DNA of 11,116 nucleotides, taken from contig CAZGTM010000091.1 in NCBI GenBank assembly GCA_964528595.1, positions 1 through 11,116 of the forward strand, given 5' to 3'. Every line of letters starts with the position of its first letter. The stretch's first letter is position 1. Both the position numbers and the translations under genes were made by a program. Below are positions 6,102 to 11,116 of this stretch, in pieces. The DNA is from CAYFKJ01 sp964528595. Its GTDB lineage: Bacteria; Pseudomonadota; Alphaproteobacteria; UBA2966. The notes beneath the pieces were generated by a model. It did no database searches. It was not told where the DNA came from and was given only the letters and a program-made list of their open reading frames with translations.

Positions 6102-7403
6102 CTAGTCGCTGTTCGATTCCAGCCTGACGGCGACCGATAAGGCATGTGCGCCGAAGCCTTCGGCCTCCGCCAACTGCACGGCGTCCGCGCCGATCTCCCG
6201 GACACTGGCGTCGCTACAGCGGATCAGCGAGGTGCGTTTCATGAAATCGAGCACCGAAAGTCCCGACGAAAACCTGGCGCTGCGCGAGGTCGGCAGGACG
6301 TGGCTTGGGCCAGCGATATAATCGCCGATGGCTTCGGGCGTGTGCCGGCCCAGGAAAATGGCGCCGGCGTGCCGGATATCGGCCGCCAGGGCGTCGGGGT
6401 CGGCGAGGGCAAGTTCCAGGTGTTCGGGTGCTATGTGGTCGACCAATTGAACGGCCTCCGCCATATCCCTGGTCAGAATGACGCCCCCATTGTCCCGCCA
6501 GGATGCCGCGGCGATATCCCGACGCTCCAGGCCCTCGAGCGTTTCCTCCACCGCTGCGATGACGCGTTCGGCGAAGGCGGCGTCGTCGGTGATCAGGATG
6601 GCCTGGGCATCCTCGTCGTGTTCCGCCTGCGAGAGCAGATCGGCGGCGATCCAATTGGGGTTGTTGTCGCCGTCGGCGACTACCAGTATTTCCGACGGGC
6701 CGGCGATCATGTCGATGCCGACGATCCCGAACACCCGCCTTTTGGCGGCCGCGACATAGGCATTGCCGGGCCCGACGATCTTGTCGACGGGACGGATGGC
6801 GTCCGTGCCGTAGGCCAGCGCCGCCACGGCCTGGGCGCCGCCGATGCGGTAGATCTCGTCGATACCCGATATGCGCGCGGCGGCAAGGACGGCGGGATGG
6901 AGTTCACCGTCCGGCGCCGGCACCACCATGACGACGCGCTCAACTCCCGCCGTCCGGGCGGGAATGGCGTTCATCAGAACGGAAGATGGATAAGCGGCCT
7001 TGCCGCCGGGAACATACAGCCCGACGGACGACATGGCCGTCCAGCGGTAGCCGGTTTCGGTGCCCGTCTCGTCCGTGTGCCGGTCGTCGGCCGGCAACTG
7101 GCGCCGGTGATAGGCTTCGATGCGCCGTGCCGCCGCCTGCAACGCCGCCAGGTCAGCGCCGGAGACCGCCGCCATGGCGTCGTCGATCTCGGCGCTGGAA
7201 ATGGCCATGGTATCCGCTGTCAGCGCCAAGCGGTCGAAGCGTTCCGTCAGCTCCAGCACGGCCTGGTCGCCGCGGACCCGCACGTCGGCGATGATGTCGG
7301 CCACGACGGCATCGACGTCGACGGACGCCTCCCGCTTGCGTCCGAGAAAATCCGCAAACGCAACTTCGAACTCAGCATCGGCGGTGGACAGCTCAAGCGG
7401 CAT
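6102..7403 (-). CDS. hisD: Histidinol dehydrogenase
   Basis: Catalyses the last two steps of histidine synthesis: NAD-dependent oxidation of L-histidinol to L-histidine via the aldehyde. It is a zinc-dependent cytoplasmic homodimer. The 433 residues are full length. The active-site pair E327/H328 is in HIAPEHLE, and the zinc ligands Q259, H262, D361 and H420 are all present in the expected contexts (LLSQAEHDE, GDYIAGPSH, GFGAH). The family signature spans about residues 230-262 (IDMIAGPSE to SQAEH). The ATG lies inside the 3' end of hisG (11-base overlap) and is preceded by GGGAGG at 6 bases, a strong ribosome site. The gene belongs to the murA-to-yacG run. Confidence 0.98.
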   Translation of the reverse strand: MPLELSTADAEFEVAFADFLGRKREASVDVDAVVADIIADVRVRGDQAVLELTERFDRLALTADTMAISSAEIDDAMAAVSGADLAALQAAARRIEAYHRRQLPADDRHTDETGTETGYRWTAMSSVGLYVPGGKAAYPSSVLMNAIPARTAGVERVVMVVPAPDGELHPAVLAAARISGIDEIYRIGGAQAVAALAYGTDAIRPVDKIVGPGNAYVAAAKRRVFGIVGIDMIAGPSEILVVADGDNNPNWIAADLLSQAEHDEDAQAILITDDAAFAERVIAAVEETLEGLERRDIAAASWRDNGGVILTRDMAEAVQLVDHIAPEHLELALADPDALAADIRHAGAIFLGRHTPEAIGDYIAGPSHVLPTSRSARFSSGLSVLDFMKRTSLIRCSDASVREIGADAVQLAEAEGFGAHALSVAVRLESNSD

Positions 7404-8082
7404 CGACGGCCTCCCGGAAGCGGTCGATCCAGCCGCCGATCTCGTCGGGCCTGGTTTTCAACGCGGCGCGGTTGACCGCCAGTCGCGAGGTTATGTCGGC
7501 GATCCTTTCGACTTCGACCAAACCGTTGGCCTGCATCGTCGCGCCGGTCGAGACCAAATCGACGATGCGCCGGCAGAGCCCCAATCCGGGCGCCAGTTCC
7601 ATTGCGCCGTTGAGGTGGATGCACTCGGCCTGTACGCCGCGCGAGGCGAAGTGCCGGCGCGTGATATTGGGATATTTGGTGGCGACGCGGACGTGGCTCC
7701 AGCGCGACGGATCGTCGGTCACGCTCATTTCGGCGGGTTCCGCCACCGAAAGATGGCAGGGACCGATGCCCAAATCCAACGGCGCGTAAAGCTCGGGGTA
7801 GTCGAATTCCATCAACACGTCGTTGCCGGCGACACCGATCTGGGCGGCGCCGAAGGCCACGAAAGTCGCCACGTCGAAACTGCGCACGCGAATGATCGAG
7901 ACGCCCTCGTGGTTCGTCCCGAACTGCAGTTTGCGCGAATCTGGGTCGTCAAAGTCCGCTTCGGGTTCCAGCCCGGCGTGCGCCATCAGGGGGCGCAGTT
8001 CCTTGAGGATACGGCCCTTGGGCACGGCGATGACAAGGTTGTCGTTGGCCGCGGGCGGTTGGGTCGTGGCGCTTTCAATCAT
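7393..8082 (-). CDS. hisG: ATP phosphoribosyltransferase, short form (HisG-S)
   Basis: First enzyme of histidine synthesis, joining ATP and PRPP to phosphoribosyl-ATP. From ATG 8082 it has 229 residues. Visible motifs are VIAVPKGRI (17-25), IGVAGNDVL (82-90), VATKYPNITRRHF (133-145), LNGAMELAP (157-165) and the PRPP-binding loop DLVSTGATMQ (175-184). The protein stops soon after the catalytic domains and lacks the C-terminal regulatory domain of the long form. Short-form enzymes work with HisZ, a histidyl-tRNA-synthetase-like regulatory subunit, which is not in this window. The start overlaps the DUF2948 stop by four bases (ATGA), with GGAAGA upstream. A longer in-frame reading to 8484 is shadow sequence. 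Confidence 0.96.
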   Translation of the reverse strand: MIESATTQPPAANDNLVIAVPKGRILKELRPLMAHAGLEPEADFDDPDSRKLQFGTNHEGVSIIRVRSFDVATFVAFGAAQIGVAGNDVLMEFDYPELYAPLDLGIGPCHLSVAEPAEMSVTDDPSRWSHVRVATKYPNITRRHFASRGVQAECIHLNGAMELAPGLGLCRRIVDLVSTGATMQANGLVEVERIADITSRLAVNRAALKTRPDEIGGWIDRFREAVDAA

Positions 8083-8546
8083 GTCAAATCTTCTTCCAGC
8101 TGGTGGCTGGGCCGGTTGGTCGTCGTCCAGGGCGATCCCATGTCGGTGAGCGCGCAGTCGATGCAATCCGCTTCGAGACGGATGAGGCCGCCGCCCGCCA
8201 GCACCAGCGTGATCACCACGTCGCTCGCGCCATCCCCATCGCCCTCGCATTCGATGGCCAGCAGTTCCAGCAAGTCGTCGCCGGCCTCCTGGCGGATATC
8301 CTTGAGCCGGGCTGCTGATACGCCGTTGAAGTGCACGCCGCTGCGGATGCGGTGGTGGAGCTTGCCGTCGACGCGGGTTTCGTCCTCGGCCTCCCACATA
8401 AAACGGTTGAGCGTGCAGACGAAGCGCTTCTCGCGCGGCAGATACGTCATTTCCGCCGTCCGCGTCAACGCATCCTGCAGACAAGCGGAAATCACCCCGA
8501 GGTCATCGCGGTCCATCGCCGACAGTTTGATGGGCTTGGGCGCCAT
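8079..8546 (-). CDS. DUF2948 family protein
   Basis: Conserved alphaproteobacterial protein of unknown function, 155 residues. The family pattern is visible: LSAMDRDDLGVISACLQDA (8-26), then YLPREKRFVCTLNRFMWE, an LLELLAIECEG segment and the glycine-rich GGGLIRLEADCIDC followed by LTDMG and a TTTNRPSH tail. It is soluble, with no signal peptide or membrane helix. It begins 18 bases after murA and overlaps hisG by four bases, a placement seen in many alphaproteobacteria between murA and histidine genes. That suggests co-expression but does not identify a function. Confidence 0.88.
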   Translation of the reverse strand: MAPKPIKLSAMDRDDLGVISACLQDALTRTAEMTYLPREKRFVCTLNRFMWEAEDETRVDGKLHHRIRSGVHFNGVSAARLKDIRQEAGDDLLELLAIECEGDGDGASDVVITLVLAGGGLIRLEADCIDCALTDMGSPWTTTNRPSHQLEEDLT

Positions 8547-8564
8547 GGCTGTGCTTCGCTCTTG

Positions 8565-9854
8565 CTATTCTCTAAGTCGTTCGATTTCGGCGCCGCAAGC
8601 GGCCAATTTTTCAACCAGCCGTTCGTAGCCCCGGTCCAGGTGATAGACCCGGCTGACGATGGTATCACCTTCAGCGGCCAAGCCGGCAAGCACCAGACTG
8701 ACCGAGGCGCGCAGGTCCGTCGCCATGACCGGGGCGCCCTTGAGACGCGCCACACCGCGCACCAGGGCGGCGTTGCCATTGATCGTGATGTCCGCTCCCA
8801 TGCGCATCAGCTCCGGCACGTGCATGAAACGGTTCTCGAAAATCGTTTCGGTGATCAGCGAGGCACCTTCGGCCGTGGCCATCAAAGCCATGATCTGGGC
8901 CTGCATGTCGGTGGGAAAGGCCGGATAGGGCGATGTCGTGATATCTGCCGCCACCACGCCCGAGCCGTTGCGCCGCACGCGGATTTTACCAGGCGCCGGT
9001 TCAGAGACCTCGACACCGGCCCGGTCCATCACCTCAACCACCGCGCCCAAGGTTTCCAGATTCGCGCCTTCGAGTGTGAGGTCACCGCCGGTGACCGCCG
9101 CCGCGGCCATATAGGTACCGGTTTCGATACGGTCGGGCAGCACCCGATAGTCCGCACCATGCAAGGCCGCTTGCCCCTGCACCACGAGCCGGTCGGTGCC
9201 GATGCCCTCGATGTTTGCTCCCATGGCGGTCAGGCAGTGGGCCAGATCCGCAATTTCGGGCTCCCGCGCGGCGTTTTCGATGACGGTTTCGCCCTTGGCC
9301 AAGGTTGCTGCCATTAATACGTTCTCGGTGGCCCCGACGGAAACGTGGGGGAAGCGGACCTCGCCGCCCCGCAGTCCCTGCGGCGCGCGCGCCACGACAT
9401 AGCCATCCGCCAATTCGATATCCCCGCCCATAGCAGCCAAGGCATCGAGATGAAGGTCGATCGGCCGGGTGCCGATGGCGCAACCACCGGGCAACGAAAC
9501 CTTAGCCTCGCCCATGCGTGCCAACAGCGGTCCCAGCACCAGAACGGAGGCCCGCATCTTGCGTACGAGATCATAGTCGGCCGTCGTCGATGTGATCTTC
9601 CCGGCATTCAGCGAAATCACGCGCCCGTCGTGCCCACCAGCCTTGTCGTCGCCGTTCATGGCGACCTTGACGCCAAGCTGAGCCAACAAGTGCACCAGCG
9701 TGGAGATATCAAGGAGGTGCGGCAAATTGGACAGCCTGAGCGTGTCCTCCGTCAGCAGACAGGCCGCCATCAGCGGCAGGGCCGCGTTCTTGGCGCCGCC
9801 AATAGATATGCTGCCGGAAAGCGCCGCGCCGCCGGTTATTCGAATGCTGTCCAT
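8565..9854 (-). CDS. murA: UDP-N-acetylglucosamine 1-carboxyvinyltransferase
   Basis: Catalyses the first committed step of peptidoglycan synthesis, transferring enolpyruvate from PEP to UDP-GlcNAc in the cytoplasm. The 429 residues match family length. K22/N23 are in GGAKNAALPL. The catalytic cysteine C125 is in SLPGGCAIGTRPIDLHL, so the enzyme is of the fosfomycin-sensitive Cys type rather than the Asp type. Further conserved residues are D316 in FPTDMQAQ and R408 in HLDRGYERL. The ATG 9854 is supported by the family start (MDSIRITGG). The upstream ribosome site is weak (GAG close to the ATG, GGCGGG further away). It is the first gene of the ten-gene minus-strand run. Its promoter should lie between 9855 and 9992, but I cannot pick one out with confidence. 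Confidence 0.98.
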   Translation of the reverse strand: MDSIRITGGAALSGSISIGGAKNAALPLMAACLLTEDTLRLSNLPHLLDISTLVHLLAQLGVKVAMNGDDKAGGHDGRVISLNAGKITSTTADYDLVRKMRASVLVLGPLLARMGEAKVSLPGGCAIGTRPIDLHLDALAAMGGDIELADGYVVARAPQGLRGGEVRFPHVSVGATENVLMAATLAKGETVIENAAREPEIADLAHCLTAMGANIEGIGTDRLVVQGQAALHGADYRVLPDRIETGTYMAAAAVTGGDLTLEGANLETLGAVVEVMDRAGVEVSEPAPGKIRVRRNGSGVVAADITTSPYPAFPTDMQAQIMALMATAEGASLITETIFENRFMHVPELMRMGADITINGNAALVRGVARLKGAPVMATDLRASVSLVLAGLAAEGDTIVSRVYHLDRGYERLVEKLAACGAEIERLRE

Positions 9855-9992
9855 GGTCTCAACTTTACACCCGCCAAGCGCTCGTCCTCAGCGGCCCAAT
9901 ATCTGCGCTGTGGGTTGTAAACCATCCAAAGGCGCTTGAAAACCAAAGAGGTCGGGGGTGGGTTGAGCCCTGAACGTCGGCGCGGAGGAGGA
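9855..9992. other. Intergenic region upstream of murA
   Basis: This 138-base gap separates the unrecognised exported-protein gene from murA. It contains an 8-base direct repeat GTGGGTTG (9910-9917 and 9959-9966). No clear terminator hairpin with a T-tract and no well-matched -35/-10 pair was found on the minus strand. Confidence 0.4.
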
Positions 9993-10850
9993 TCAGCCCC
10001 CTTGTTTGAACGCGGCGGTCGAATAGCGGCGCAACATACGGAAATTGCCGGGCGCGCCATCACCAGTTTCCGAAACAATCTCGAAATCGAAATCTTTCGG
10101 CGCGCCCAAATTGAAGTTGCCCTCAACGATCACGACGCGAAAACCATTCTTGTTGGACTTGGCCGCGCCGGTCACCTTCGCCAAATCGCCGACACCGGAG
10201 GCGGAAAACGCGACGCCCATCGAGCTTGCGTTGGGTGCGCGCAGCATATTGAAAACATACATGCGCATGGGCACGGCGCTGTCCGGCATTGACGCCAGAA
10301 ATTCGGCGGGAAGAGCCGCATCGGTGGCCGACTGCAAGATCTCGGCAAACGGACGCTCGACCAATTGCCCGGGCGTTTGGTCATCCCCGACCGGCGCAAA
10401 CAGGGTGACGATGCGGCCGATATCGGGATAGTCGGGCGTCGCAACGGCGCTGCTCACATAAATAAGTCCCTTGGACAAGGCATAGGTTGCCGAAACCAGA
10501 ACAAAAGCCCGGCGGCCGATCGGGTCGTCGAAGCGGTAATTGACGACGATGCGGTAAGCCTCCGGGTCGCCCGACAGCTGTTTCATATCGATTATGGCGG
10601 CGCCGGTCCGCCGGCTGCCGGCATACTCGTACCCCGATCCGTCGGTCAGCGCACTGACAGACGGATCGAACCTGACCCGGCCGATACGCGCATCGGTCCA
10701 ACCCTGGATCTTCAAACCGAGTACCGTCACGATATCGGATACGTCCGGCCTCAGCCCGGCTCCGGCCGTCTGCGCCTGGGCGGACGGGAACGGGGCGGTG
10801 CTAAAAAACAGCGCAACCAGGACAGTTACGATTTTCGCCCGTTGCGGCAT
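9993..10850 (-). CDS. Predicted exported protein of unknown function
   Basis: I do not recognise this 285-residue protein. From ATG 10850 it starts MPQRAKIVTVLVALFF and has a typical Sec signal peptide: a short basic N-region, a hydrophobic core and AQA before a predicted cleavage site after residue 26. No lipobox is present. The mature part is a mixed hydrophobic/polar sequence without further membrane helices, long repeats or cysteine clusters. It contains VNYRFDDPIGRRAFVLVSATYALS in the middle and a FRVVIVEGNFNLG segment near the end. I chose ATG 10850 because GGGAA sits upstream and it gives the best signal peptide. GTG 10874 and ATG 10871 are alternatives adding 7-8 residues. It lies 28 bases after the partial gene on the right, so the two are probably co-transcribed. 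Likely periplasmic. Confidence 0.8.
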   Translation of the reverse strand: MPQRAKIVTVLVALFFSTAPFPSAQAQTAGAGLRPDVSDIVTVLGLKIQGWTDARIGRVRFDPSVSALTDGSGYEYAGSRRTGAAIIDMKQLSGDPEAYRIVVNYRFDDPIGRRAFVLVSATYALSKGLIYVSSAVATPDYPDIGRIVTLFAPVGDDQTPGQLVERPFAEILQSATDAALPAEFLASMPDSAVPMRMYVFNMLRAPNASSMGVAFSASGVGDLAKVTGAAKSNKNGFRVVIVEGNFNLGAPKDFDFEIVSETGDGAPGNFRMLRRYSTAAFKQGG

Positions 10851-10878
10851 CGTGATTCCCAACTTCCACATCACCTAA

Positions 10879-11116
10879 CTACTTCATATTGATCGCGCCA
10901 TTACTGGACTTCACCGTGCCCGGTCCCCAGTCGTAGGTCGCGGTGTTGCTGCTCGTACCGCCGCTGCCGGAGCCCGTCTGGGTATTCACGCCCGGAACGA
11001 GTTTCTTGGTCATCTCCGTCAACAGGGCCGCGGCGTATTCGTTGCCTTCGCCAGTCGCGCCGCCGAAAACCTTGCCGATGATTTCGTCGGATACTTGTTG
11101 CAGTCCGGCGTCGAGC
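10879..11116 (-). CDS. C-terminal fragment of an unknown Gly/Ser/Thr-rich protein
   Basis: An open frame runs from the right edge to TAG at 10879-10881, giving 78 visible residues. It reads from LDAGLQQVSDEIIGKVFGG through GEGNEYAAALLTEMTKKLVPG. A low-complexity TGSGSGGTSSNTATYDWGPG stretch follows, and the end is SSNGAINMK. The start lies outside the window, so localisation and domain cannot be judged. The first half looks like a helical segment, and the Gly/Ser/Thr tail looks like a flexible linker leading to a short terminal peptide. The reading is supported by its length without stops, high GC and position just before the exported-protein gene in the same direction. I do not recognise the family. 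Confidence 0.65.
   Translation of the reverse strand, partial: LDAGLQQVSDEIIGKVFGGATGEGNEYAAALLTEMTKKLVPGVNTQTGSGSGGTSSNTATYDWGPGTVKSSNGAINMK

Noticed and set aside
6098..6205. Extended N-terminus for the UPF0262 protein
   Set aside because: It overlaps the hisD coding end in another frame and lacks family similarity; GTG 6097 gives the normal length.
6144..7475. Plus-strand open frame of about 440 codons opposite hisD
   Set aside because: It mirrors hisD codons and shows no domain signature. hisD has all its catalytic residues.
8083..8484. Extended hisG reading frame
   Set aside because: The extra residues are Arg/Pro/Gly-rich shadow of DUF2948 in another frame. The HisG fold begins just after ATG 8082.
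7120..8628. Long plus-strand open frame (about 500 codons) opposite hisD, hisG and DUF2948
   Set aside because: It lies antisense to three well-supported genes. Its translation is Ser/Arg/Ala-rich without recognisable motifs, as expected for a shadow frame in GC-rich DNA.
9855..9992. murA promoter around the TTTACA/GATATT-like sequences
   Set aside because: Box matches are poor and the spacing is wrong, so no site was annotated.

Overview
The window looks like chromosomal DNA from an alphaproteobacterium, probably of Rhodospirillales type. Most of it is high in GC. The gene order murA, DUF2948, (hisG), hisD, UPF0262, low-molecular-weight phosphatase, infA, maf, RNase G/E, yacG followed by tRNA-Phe is a familiar alphaproteobacterial housekeeping block. 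I base this on gene content and remembered synteny; no search was run.

Left edge (1-1183): the 3' part of a tyrosine recombinase (integrase) gene points at tRNA-Phe(GAA), which lies on the opposite strand. The 3' end of the tRNA faces the integrase and only 26 bases separate them. This is the usual layout of an island integrated into the 3' end of a tRNA gene. The island would extend left, out of the window. The integrase gene is lower in GC than the rest. Its last 60 bases carry an unusual set of related direct and inverted motifs. tRNA-Phe has a good sigma70-type promoter, and its 5' leader can fold into a hairpin.

1184-2465: a two-gene unit on the plus strand, a histidine phosphotransfer (Hpt) protein translationally overlapped with a response regulator that has an extra C-terminal module. 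No histidine kinase is in the window. The pair sits between tRNA-Phe and the housekeeping block.

2497-9854: a nearly gap-free run of ten minus-strand genes, transcribed from right to left: murA (peptidoglycan precursor synthesis), a DUF2948 gene, hisG (short form) and hisD (histidine synthesis), a UPF0262 gene, a low-molecular-weight phosphatase-like gene, infA (translation initiation), maf (nucleotide pyrophosphatase), an RNase G/E-family gene and yacG (gyrase inhibitor). Several pairs overlap or are separated by only a few bases, so most are probably co-transcribed and partly translationally coupled. infA is the one gene with about 100 bases of leader and may have its own promoter.

9993-11116: two further minus-strand genes that I do not recognise. 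One is a complete protein with a signal peptide. The other is the C-terminal end of a Gly/Ser/Thr-rich protein that runs off the right edge. They look like a separate unit upstream of murA.

I found no convincing new defence system, CRISPR array or insertion sequence. The best leads are the island junction with its repeat cluster, the kinase-less Hpt/response-regulator pair and the unrecognised exported-protein unit.
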